Below, piece after piece: positions 1 through 5,743 of a DNA stretch of 6,139 nucleotides; within the stretch, counting starts at the first letter, position 1, and each line of letters begins with the position of its first letter. Location: the NCBI GenBank assembly GCA_964433065.1, contig CAYSPZ010000083.1, positions 1-6,139 of the forward strand. The letters run 5' to 3'. The DNA is from RGIG3009 sp964433065 (GTDB lineage: Bacteria > Bacillota > Clostridia > Oscillospirales > Acutalibacteraceae). The position numbers and the translations under genes are program-made. The notes beneath the pieces were generated by a model that worked only from the letters and a program-made list of their open reading frames with translations, had not been told where the DNA came from and made no database searches.

Positions 1-2
1 AC

Positions 3-1952
3 TGGGGTGATCTCAGTTGCAGTACGACCGAAGCGTATATTGCGGGTTCCAACATTGCGATGGGTAATACCGCTTCCGGCACGGCATCGGGTACGCTCGG
101 TGACTGTACTCCGATCATCAACGCGTTCAACGCGGGCCAAGTGAACCGTACGCTGCTCGAAAACAACGCGGCGACGGTGGTCAAGGCGATCCTTGCGAAC
201 GATAACCCCATTACCTATAAGCAGGTATCGCATTACGACGCGACCGGTAATATTGTGGGCGGTACGGTAAGCGACAATCATCGTTTTGACAATGATTGCG
301 ACACAGATTGTAACGTTTGCGGCACTGTCCGTGAGGTGGGCGATCACGTATACAACCACGCTTGTGATACCGTCTGCAATATCTGCAGTGCGGAACGCGA
401 GATCGAACACACTTACGACGGAGATTGCGACGGCATTTGTAACGTGTGCGAAGATCCTCGTACGGTAACCGTTGATCACACGCACGACAATGCGTGTGAC
501 ACAGACTGCAACGTCTGCGGTGCAACCCGCACGGTACCCAACCACGTTTACCAAAATGCGTGTGATACGGATTGTGATGTTTGTGGTGCGGTTTGTACTC
601 CGTCGGCACATACGTACGACAACGATTGCGACGTAGATTGCAACGAGTGCGGTGCGACCAGAACGGTCGGTGAGCATACGTATTCGGGCGATGCCGATAC
701 GAGTTGTAATTCCTGCGGTGCGTTTGCATATCCCGGCGGTAACGTTCTGTATCAGGAAGGCGGCAAGTATTACCACGTTATTAACCGCCAAAAAGTGAAT
801 GATACCCTCCTGTTTAAGCACACGGACGGCGTATGGTATTACATAAACAACGGCGTTGTCGATTTCACAAAGACGGGTCTTGTGATGTTTAATAACGGCA
901 AGTACTTCTACGTACAGTCCGGTAAAATCAATTTTTCGAAAACGGGTCTTGTACGGCACAATGATGGTACGTGGTACTACATCAAAAACGGTACCGAGAC
1001 GAATGAAACCTTACTGGTCAAATATGCCGATGGTAACTGGTGCTACGTCGAAAACGGCAAGATCAATTTCTCCAAAACCGGTCTTGTGCTGTTTAATAAC
1101 GGCAAGTATTTCTACGTGCAATCGGGTAAGATCAATTTCTCGAAAACGGGTCTTGTGCGGCACAGTGACGGTACGTGGTATTACATTAAAAACGGTACCG
1201 AGACCAACAGCACCTTGTTTGTGAAACACGCTGACGGGAACTGGTACTACGTCGAAAACGGTAAGATCAATTTCTCGAAAACGTGTCTTGCGTTGTTTAA
1301 CAACGGCAAATACTTCTACGTCGAAAACGGTAAGATCAATTTTTCCAAAACGGGTCTTGTACGGCACTCTGACGGTACGTGGTACTACATTAAAAATGGT
1401 ACCGAGACGAATGAAACCTTACTGGTCAAGTTTTCTAACGGCAAGTATTTCTACGTGGAAAACGGCAAGATCAATTTTTCGAAGACCGGTCTTGTGCGGC
1501 ATAGTGACGGCACGTGGTACTACATTAAAAACGGTACCGAGACGAATGAAACCTTGCTGGTCAAATATGCTGACGGCAACTGGTACTACGTCGAAAACGG
1601 GAAGATCAATTTCTCCAAAATATGTCTTGCGTTGTTTAACAACGGCAAGTATTTCTACGTAGAAAACGGTAAGATCAATTTTTCCAAAACGGGTCTTGTA
1701 CGGCATAGCGACGGTACGTGGTACTACATCAAAAACGGGACCGAGACGAACGAAACTTTGCTCGTTAAATATCTTGACGGGAACTGGTATTACGTCGAAA
1801 ACGGCAAGATCAATTTCTCCAAAACGTGTCTTGCGAAGTTTAACGACGGGCGGTACTATTACGTGCAAAACGGTAAGATCAATTTTGCGAAGAACGGGAA
1901 AGTTTACGTTTCGGGCAAGTATTATACCGTTAAAAACGGTGTCGTGGTTTAA
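3..1952 (+). CDS. Secreted/surface repeat protein, 5' end cut off by the window
   Basis: The frame is open from the first in-frame codon at 3, so the ATG at 60 is probably internal and the signal peptide and N-terminal domain lie outside the window. Numbering from that ATG, residues 1-73 show no domain I recognise. Residues 74-222 hold seven Cys-rich repeats of the form H-x-Y-D-N-x-C-D-x-D-C-N-x-C-G. Residues 234-630 hold about 17 aromatic repeats of 22-23 residues built on N-G-K-I-N-F-S-K-T-G-L-V and W-Y-Y-I-K or F-Y-V-E. The aromatic units resemble the choline/cell-wall-binding-like tandem repeats at the C termini of many clostridial exported proteins, so attachment to the cell wall or a glycan is a reasonable inference. 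No LPxTG motif or C-terminal membrane helix is seen; the protein ends ...KNGVVV. Substrate and role are unknown. It is the last gene before a strong terminator. Confidence 0.9.
   Translation, partial: WGDLSCSTTEAYIAGSNIAMGNTASGTASGTLGDCTPIINAFNAGQVNRTLLENNAATVVKAILANDNPITYKQVSHYDATGNIVGGTVSDNHRFDNDCDTDCNVCGTVREVGDHVYNHACDTVCNICSAEREIEHTYDGDCDGICNVCEDPRTVTVDHTHDNACDTDCNVCGATRTVPNHVYQNACDTDCDVCGAVCTPSAHTYDNDCDVDCNECGATRTVGEHTYSGDADTSCNSCGAFAYPGGNVLYQEGGKYYHVINRQKVNDTLLFKHTDGVWYYINNGVVDFTKTGLVMFNNGKYFYVQSGKINFSKTGLVRHNDGTWYYIKNGTETNETLLVKYADGNWCYVENGKINFSKTGLVLFNNGKYFYVQSGKINFSKTGLVRHSDGTWYYIKNGTETNSTLFVKHADGNWYYVENGKINFSKTCLALFNNGKYFYVENGKINFSKTGLVRHSDGTWYYIKNGTETNETLLVKFSNGKYFYVENGKINFSKTGLVRHSDGTWYYIKNGTETNETLLVKYADGNWYYVENGKINFSKICLALFNNGKYFYVENGKINFSKTGLVRHSDGTWYYIKNGTETNETLLVKYLDGNWYYVENGKINFSKTCLAKFNDGRYYYVQNGKINFAKNGKVYVSGKYYTVKNGVVV
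279..725 (+). repeat. Seven Cys-rich ~21-residue coding repeats
   Basis: Seven consecutive units begin at a His (H-R-F, H-V-Y, H-T-Y, H-T-H, H-V-Y, H-T-Y, H-T-Y), followed by D-x-x-C-D-x-x-C-N-x-C-G and a short A-T-R-T-V type linker. Three Cys plus an Asp-rich loop per unit suggest a small metal-binding or disulfide-knotted module; this is inference from composition. The last unit has Ala instead of the first Cys (D-A-D-T-S-C-N-S-C-G), as terminal units of arrays often degenerate. At DNA level the units differ at many third positions, so the array is not a fresh duplication. Confidence 0.85.
759..1949 (+). repeat. Aromatic ~22-residue repeats in a 204-base higher-order array
   Basis: About 17 units fall into three recurring types: K-I-N-F-S-K-T-G-L-V with F-N-N-G-K-Y-F-Y-V; K-I-N-F-S-K-T-G-L-V with R-H-x-D-G-T-W-Y-Y-I-K; and G-T-E-T-N-E-T-L-L-V with A-D-G-N-W-Y-Y-V-E. 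Together they make a three-unit block. The landmark GTACCGAGAC or its close variant starts at 991, 1195, 1399, 1534 and 1738. The spacings are 204, 204, 135 and 204 bases, so one block is missing a single unit. Aromatic W-Y-Y and F-Y-V positions with conserved N-G turns match the general style of choline-binding/glucan-binding repeats; the ligand is not determinable here. Confidence 0.9.
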
Positions 1953-1965
1953 ATGACAGTATAAA

Positions 1966-2009
1966 AATAAGAACGGGGCAGTCCGATTTCGGACTGTCCC
2001 GCTCTTATT
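1966..2009 (+). terminator. Long intrinsic terminator after the surface-protein gene
   Basis: It begins 14 bases after the stop codon. Two 21-base arms (1966-1986 and 1989-2009) pair with one mismatch (A:C) and one G:U. The core is CGGGGCAGTCCGA facing TCGGACTGTCCCG. An A-rich run precedes it and TTATT closes it. The arms are symmetric (AATAAG...CTTATT), so it may act on both strands, although no minus-strand gene approaches it here. Confidence 0.85.
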
Positions 2010-2019
2010 GCAAACGAAA

Positions 2020-2049
2020 ACCGTTTGACCGGGGTGAATGTGTTATCAT
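2020..2049 (+). promoter_or_regulatory. Possible extended -10 promoter for the FAD/Rieske gene
   Basis: TGTTATCAT at 2041-2049 fits an extended -10 element (TGn before TATCAT), but the -35 position at 17-18 bases spacing (about 2020-2026, ACCGTTT) is poor. TTGACC at 2025-2030 is a good -35 hexamer but is paired only with weak -10 candidates (CATAAA or TAAACA at 16-18 bases). One of these probably starts the transcript near 2055, giving a leader of about 110 bases; the choice is uncertain. Confidence 0.35.
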
Positions 2050-2086
2050 AAACACGTATTGTGCAACCAGCAGTGGCTCGTCAGGT

Positions 2087-2118
2087 TCCCTCCGACCTCC
2101 CGAGGGAGGATTTTTATT
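2087..2118 (+). promoter_or_regulatory. Leader with two alternative hairpins and a T-run: candidate attenuator
   Basis: CCTCC (2096-2100) can pair with GGAGG (2105-2109) over a CGAG loop and is followed by ATTTTTATT, the form of a short intrinsic terminator. Alternatively TCCCTC (2087-2092) can pair with GAGGGA (2102-2107). The two stems share bases and exclude each other. The GGAGG is itself Shine-Dalgarno-like. This is about 50-80 bases ahead of the FAD/Rieske start. No known riboswitch class is recognised, and the 5-bp stem is weak, so this could be incidental. Confidence 0.35.
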
Positions 2119-2151
2119 GTATACTCCGACCGTAGCGGCGGATACTATGGT

Positions 2152-2157
2152 GAGGGG
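2152..2157 (+). promoter_or_regulatory. Ribosome binding site fixing the FAD/Rieske start
   Basis: GAGGGG ends 9 bases before the in-frame ATG at 2167. The longer frame back to 2038 has no comparable site, and the next in-frame ATG at 2209 is preceded only by CGACGGTG. The site together with the N-terminal MQSIWK sequence selects 2167. Confidence 0.65.
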
Positions 2158-2166
2158 TGTGATGGA

Positions 2167-3462
2167 ATGCAATCGATCTGGAAAACAGGGTCGCGCCGGG
2201 CGACGGTGATGTTGGACAGAAACATTCAGACCGACGTATTGATTATAGGCGGCGGTATGGCGGGGATCTTATGCGCGTATATGCTCCGTCGGGCAGGGAT
2301 AGACTGTGTGTTGGTGGAGGCGAAAGAATTGTACGGCGGTATCACCGAGGGGACGACCGCGAAGATCACGGTACAGCACGGGTTGATATACGATTCATTG
2401 ATCCGCACGTACGGTGCGGACACGGCGCGGTTATATTTACAGGCGAACGCGGACGCGTGCGAGCGGTACGCGTCGTTGTGCCGAGAGATCGACTGCGATT
2501 ACGAGCGGCGGGACGCGTACGTATATTCATTGGGCGATCGTCAAAAGATCGAACGGGAAGCGAAAGCGTATGCGCAACTGGGATTGGACGCGACCGTTTA
2601 CGAAACGGTCGATCTGCCGTTTTCGGTGGCGGGAGCGGTGCGGATCGCGGATCAGGCACAGTTTCATCCGCTCAAGTTTGCCGATGCGATCGCAAAGGAT
2701 CTGACGGTATATGAGCATACGAAAGTGCTGGAACTGGCACCGTGTAAAGCGGTGACCGATCGCGGCGAGATCCGATACCGTAAAGCGATCGTGGCGACGC
2801 ATTTCCCGATCCTCAACAAGCACGGCGGGTATTTTTTGAAGATGTATCAACATCGGTCGTACGTGGTGGCGCTGAGCGGCGCAAAGCCGATCGACGGGAT
2901 GTTTGTGGATGAAGATAAGAAGGGGTTGTCGTTTCGGTCGTACGGAGATCTGTTATTACTTGGCGGCGGTGCGCACCGCACGGGGAAACAGGGTGGCAAC
3001 TGGCGCGAGTTGGAGGAGGTGGCGCGGCGGTATTATCCGTCGGCGCGTGTCGTTGCCAAATGGGCAGCGCAGGATTGTATGACGCTCGACGGGGTGCCGT
3101 ATATCGGTCAATATTCGCCTAAAACACCCGATCTGTACGTTGCGACGGGGTTCAACAAATGGGGGATAAGCGGGTCGATGGCGGCGGCGACGATATTGAC
3201 GGCGCTGATACAGGGAAAGTCGTCGATATACGAATCGTTGTTCTCGCCGTCGCGGCAGATGCAATTGGTGCCGCTTATGGCGAATGCGGTTGAGTCGACG
3301 GTGGGTTTGCTGACCCCGACCGCGCCGCGGTGTCCGCATCTCGGGTGTGCGTTAAAATACAACCGTGCGGAGCATTCGTGGGATTGCCCGTGTCACGGGT
3401 CGCGGTTTACCGAAACGGGCGAGTTGATCGACAATCCCGCTACCGATGATTGGCACAAATAG
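2167..3462 (+). CDS. FAD-dependent oxidoreductase (DAO fold) with C-terminal Rieske [2Fe-2S] site
   Basis: Product of 431 residues. The N-terminal Rossmann strand carries G-G-G-M-A-G at 28-33 (GxGxxG, FAD ADP-binding) and an acidic residue, E51, ends the second strand, as in D-amino-acid/glycine-oxidase type flavoproteins. A second FAD-domain stretch near 350-365 reads Y-V-A-T-G-F-N-K-W-G. The C terminus has a Rieske cluster signature: C389-P-H391-L-G-C394 and C407-P-C-H410-G-S. All four ligands are present, plus the two Cys that form a disulfide in classical Rieske proteins. The Rieske portion is very short (about 45 residues against about 100 in full domains). Such FAD-Rieske proteins are known in Bacillota (YhfW-like); the physiological substrate is not known to me. 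It is cytoplasmic, with no signal peptide. The start was chosen from the ribosome binding site and the family-like MQSIWK beginning. The gene reads as intact. Confidence 0.9.
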   Translation: MQSIWKTGSRRATVMLDRNIQTDVLIIGGGMAGILCAYMLRRAGIDCVLVEAKELYGGITEGTTAKITVQHGLIYDSLIRTYGADTARLYLQANADACERYASLCREIDCDYERRDAYVYSLGDRQKIEREAKAYAQLGLDATVYETVDLPFSVAGAVRIADQAQFHPLKFADAIAKDLTVYEHTKVLELAPCKAVTDRGEIRYRKAIVATHFPILNKHGGYFLKMYQHRSYVVALSGAKPIDGMFVDEDKKGLSFRSYGDLLLLGGGAHRTGKQGGNWRELEEVARRYYPSARVVAKWAAQDCMTLDGVPYIGQYSPKTPDLYVATGFNKWGISGSMAAATILTALIQGKSSIYESLFSPSRQMQLVPLMANAVESTVGLLTPTAPRCPHLGCALKYNRAEHSWDCPCHGSRFTETGELIDNPATDDWHK

Positions 3463-3465
3463 GGG

Positions 3466-3494
3466 TTGAGAAAAGTGATAAAAAATGATACAAT
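3466..3494 (+). promoter_or_regulatory. Strong sigma-A promoter for the flavin reductase/hydrolase operon
   Basis: TTGAGA (3466-3471), a 17-base spacer and TACAAT (3489-3494), with TGA just before it making an extended -10. It begins four bases after the stop codon of the FAD/Rieske gene. Expected start of transcription is near 3501, giving a 5' leader of about 35 bases. No terminator is visible between the two genes, so read-through from upstream is also possible. Confidence 0.8.
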
Positions 3495-3535
3495 CGACGT
3501 AACAAAGGTATTCTGGAATAGCGGAGGAATGGAAT

Positions 3536-4096
3536 ATGCGGAAAGATTTCGGTGTGAAGACGTGGGTATATCCGATGCCCGTATTTATTGTGGCGGCGTA
3601 TGACAAGGACGGTGTGCCCTGTTGTATGAACGCGGCATGGGGCGGAACGTACGATACCAATCAACTGATGGTCTGTCTTGCCGACGATCACAAGACCACC
3701 AAAAACATCATCGAGAGCGGCGCGTTCACGGTGAGTGTCGCGGACGCGAAGCACGTGGTCGAGGCGGATTACGTGGGGATCGTGTCGGGTAACGCGGTTC
3801 CCGATAAGATGAAAAAGGCGGGGTTGACGACGGTGAAGTCCGCTTTTGTGAATGCGCCGATCATTTGTCAGTTCCCGATGACGGTAGAATGTAAACTGGT
3901 GAAATTTAATGAAGACGGGATCTGTATCGGGGAGATCGTCAACGTCAGTGCGGACGAGGCGGTGCTTGGTGCGGACGGGCAGATCGATCCTGCCAAACTC
4001 GAAGCGATCACCTACGATCCGATACGGCACACGTATATCAAACTCGGTGAAACGGTGGGTAACGCGTTTTCCGACGGAAAGAAGTTGAAGGAATGA
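3536..4096 (+). CDS. Flavin reductase family protein (flavoredoxin-like FMN-binding split barrel)
   Basis: Product of 186 residues, the usual length for the family. GGAGGA lies about 7 bases before the ATG. The beginning P-M-P-V-F-I-V-A-A-Y-D-K-D-G (13-26) followed by N-A-A-W (32-35), then S-G-A-F-T-V-S-V (61-68), and the end H-T-Y-I-K-L-G-E-T-V-G-N-A-F (165-178) match the flavin-reductase-like fold seen in flavoredoxins. That family binds FMN and passes electrons between a donor and a partner; the partner is unknown here. Cys29, Cys30 and Cys47 are present, but no iron-sulfur motif is. It is cytoplasmic. It is the first gene of an operon and overlaps the next gene by four bases (ATGA), which implies translational coupling. 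The FAD/Rieske enzyme just upstream is a plausible redox neighbour, but this is inference. Confidence 0.9.
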   Translation: MRKDFGVKTWVYPMPVFIVAAYDKDGVPCCMNAAWGGTYDTNQLMVCLADDHKTTKNIIESGAFTVSVADAKHVVEADYVGIVSGNAVPDKMKKAGLTTVKSAFVNAPIICQFPMTVECKLVKFNEDGICIGEIVNVSADEAVLGADGQIDPAKLEAITYDPIRHTYIKLGETVGNAFSDGKKLKE

Positions 4097-5346
4097 AATT
4101 GAAGGTTGCGCTGTTGCAGATCGCGCCGACCGATTCTTTGGAAGGGAATCGGCAAAAGGGTATGGACGCTTGTCGAGAGGCGAAACGGCAGGGTGCAGAT
4201 ATTGCATTGTTTCCTGAAATGTGGAGTAACGGGTATCGGATCTACGACCGTCCCGTTGTGCAATGGCAACGTGAAGCGATCGGGATTGACAGTGAGTTTG
4301 TGACGGCGTACGGGAATCTTGCGAAAGAGTTGAATATGGCGATCGGCGTGACGTTGCTGGAAGCGGTTGACGGTGCGGTGCGGAATTCGTTGGTGTTGTT
4401 CGATCGTTTCGGGGAGCAAAAATTCGTGTACGCGAAAGTACATACGTGTGATTTTGACGTAGAGAGGTATCTCGCGCAAGGGGACGATTTTTACGTAACG
4501 GTGCTTGACACCGCGCAAGGCGAGATTCGAGTCGGCGCGATGATCTGCTATGATCGCGAGTTCCCTGAAAGTGCGCGGATTTTGATGTTAAAAGGTGCGG
4601 AGTTGATCGTGGTTCCCAACGCTTGTCCGATGGAGATCAACCGCCTTTCGCAACTGCGCGGGAGAGCGTATGAGAATATGGTCGCGATCGCCACCTGTAA
4701 TTATCCCGAGTGCGTACCCGATTGCAACGGCGGGTCTACGGTATTTGACGGGGTGGCATATTTGCCCGAACTTGCGGGGTCGCGCGACACCTGCCTGTTA
4801 CAAGCGGGCGGGGAAGAGGGAATCTACGTTGCGGAGTTGGACGTGGATATGTTGCGCAAATACCGCGAAAGCGAAGTGCACGGTAATGCATATCGTCGCC
4901 CGTCAAAATATGCGATGATGACCGACAGCGCGAAAAAGGAACCGTTTTTACGAAACGGGTACAGGGGGGTAGCGAGTATGGAAGTATCACGATTTTTTAA
5001 GAGTATCATTGATCAGGATACCGCGCCCGTTGTGATCTGTGATCTGACACATACGGTGGTGTATATGAATCCTGCGTCGGTTGCGCGGTATCACGTCGAT
5101 CTTACGGGGAAAAGTATCAAGGAATGTCATAACGGTGATTCCAACGAGAAGATCGAGAGGGTCGTTGCGTGGTTTGCCGAGAGTAAGGAAAACAACGTTG
5201 TTTATACATACCGCAACGACAAAGAGAATAAGGACGTATATATGGTTGCGTTGCGTGACGATGACGGCGCGTTGATCGGGTATTACGAAAAGCACGAATA
5301 TCGTAATCGGGAAACGGGGCGGTTGTATGCGAAAATTGAGGGATGA
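4093..5346 (+). CDS. Carbon-nitrogen hydrolase (nitrilase superfamily) fused to a PAS domain
   Basis: Product of 417 residues. Residues 1 to about 276 are a complete carbon-nitrogen hydrolase domain with the expected Glu-Lys-Cys triad: E42 in F-P-E-M-W, K115 in Y-A-K-V-H and C152 in M-I-C-Y-D-R-E-F-P-E. The class hydrolyses amides or nitriles through a Cys thioester; amidase or carbamoyl-type activity is likeliest, substrate unknown. After a linker (277-295), residues 296-410 form a PAS domain: F-F-K-S-I-I-D-Q-D, V-V-I-C-D-L, V-V-Y-M-N-P-A-S-V, G-K-S-I-K-E-C-H-N (C345-H346), and V-Y-M-V-A-L-R-D-D-D-G-A-L-I-G-Y-Y-E. The C-H resembles a conserved Cys-His turn in some bacterial PAS proteins, so heme, metal or redox sensing is possible but unproven. 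The start codon sits inside the preceding gene's stop (ATGA). Most family members end where the linker begins here, so the PAS tail is unusual. Confidence 0.9.
   Translation: MKLKVALLQIAPTDSLEGNRQKGMDACREAKRQGADIALFPEMWSNGYRIYDRPVVQWQREAIGIDSEFVTAYGNLAKELNMAIGVTLLEAVDGAVRNSLVLFDRFGEQKFVYAKVHTCDFDVERYLAQGDDFYVTVLDTAQGEIRVGAMICYDREFPESARILMLKGAELIVVPNACPMEINRLSQLRGRAYENMVAIATCNYPECVPDCNGGSTVFDGVAYLPELAGSRDTCLLQAGGEEGIYVAELDVDMLRKYRESEVHGNAYRRPSKYAMMTDSAKKEPFLRNGYRGVASMEVSRFFKSIIDQDTAPVVICDLTHTVVYMNPASVARYHVDLTGKSIKECHNGDSNEKIERVVAWFAESKENNVVYTYRNDKENKDVYMVALRDDDGALIGYYEKHEYRNRETGRLYAKIEG
4963..4980 (+). promoter_or_regulatory. Internal ribosome binding site and ATG for a free-standing PAS protein
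   Basis: AGGGGGG at 4963-4969 sits 8 bases before the in-frame ATG at 4978-4980 (Met296 of the fusion). This Met is exactly where the PAS domain begins (M-E-V-S-R-F-F-K). Initiation there would give a PAS protein of 122 residues. It may be a functioning nested start or a relic of a once separate gene that lost its upstream stop codon. Confidence 0.5.
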
Positions 5347-5358
5347 AAAATGACAGGG

Positions 5359-5394
5359 TTCCGTCAAGGGAAAGACGGGATCGATTGTTGTTTT
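5359..5394 (+). terminator. Weak candidate terminator after the hydrolase-PAS gene
   Basis: TTCCGTC (5359-5365) pairs with GACGGGA (5374-5380) over an 8-base loop, 7 pairs including one G:U. It is followed by a mixed T-rich run, TCGATTGTTGTTTT. The T-run is interrupted and the stem short, so this may be leaky or not a terminator. The 65 bases to the next start hold no convincing promoter. Confidence 0.3.
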
Positions 5395-5397
5395 GAC

Positions 5398-5406
5398 AGG
5401 AGGTGA
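5398..5406 (+). promoter_or_regulatory. Consensus Shine-Dalgarno choosing a TTG start
   Basis: AGGAGGTGA is a full match to the 16S anti-Shine-Dalgarno. It overlaps the in-frame GTG at 5403, which therefore cannot be the start. It lies about 6 bases before the in-frame TTG at 5412, which is taken as the start of the first WYL gene remnant (M-S-S-Y-S-E-L). Confidence 0.7.
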
Positions 5407-5411
5407 ACACA

Positions 5412-5743
5412 TTGTCGTCGTACAGTGAACTGATAAAGAATTTTGAAAAGATACGAAACTATATGCGGGAATTCTACGTATACGGATTCAAAAGCAGAGA
5501 GGAATACAACAAGAAAAGCGCACGTTCCTACGACGACGAGCGTCGCCGAATGGAGAGTTGGCTCGGTGACCATATCGTTTTTCTGCGGACGTCTATGATA
5601 CAAGTGAGATCATTCCCTGGATACGAACCTTTATCTGCAGGATCACCGAACTTCATTTTTCCAACAGAACGCTTGAGAACCACTTCAAGAGTGATATGGA
5701 AAAGATGTATCGTATGTACGGTATTGAGGAGGCGGACGTATGA
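5412..5743 (+). pseudogene. First WYL-type regulator gene, internally deleted and frameshifted
   Basis: From the TTG at 5412 the frame reads M-S-S-Y-S-E-L-I-K-N-F-E-K-I-R-N-Y-M to W-L-G-D (53 residues, ending at 5570), which I recognise as the start of a clostridial WYL-domain regulator with an N-terminal winged-helix region. After that the frame becomes meaningless. From about 5573 another frame reads R-F-S-A-D-V-Y-D-T-S-E-I-I-P-W-I-R-T-F-I, then L-E-N-H-F-K-S-D-M-E-K-M-Y-R-M-Y-G-I-E, ending at TGA 5741-5743. That is the C-terminal end of the same family. Such proteins are usually over 300 residues, so most of the gene, including the WYL ligand-binding domain, has been deleted near 5570, with loss of frame. 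A nonsense 112-residue product ending at 5750 is still possible. Family naming is from memory. Confidence 0.7.

Noticed and set aside
211..729. 172-residue minus-strand frame opposite the Cys-rich repeats.
   Set aside because: Its Arg/His/Cys-rich repetitive product is the mirror of the coding repeats on the + strand; it has no ribosome binding site or domain.
1011..1868. Two minus-strand frames (1011-1367, 1419-1868) with repeated phrases.
   Set aside because: They repeat only because the + strand gene repeats; long antisense frames are expected from a repeated codon pattern.
2038..2166. Extended N terminus of the FAD/Rieske protein from ATG 2038.
   Set aside because: It would place 43 residues without family resemblance, across a likely promoter and hairpin region, before the well-supported MQSIW start.
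2117..2209. 30-codon frame from TTG 2117 after GGAGG, ending at a TGA that overlaps the ATG at 2209.
   Set aside because: The Shine-Dalgarno sits in a hairpin, the peptide has no regulatory codon run, and the enzyme start at 2167 is better supported. It is mentioned only as part of the leader observation.
3440..4207. 255-residue minus-strand frame across the flavin reductase gene.
   Set aside because: It is rich in Arg/His with no recognisable motif, and it lies opposite a well-supported gene with a good ribosome binding site and promoter.
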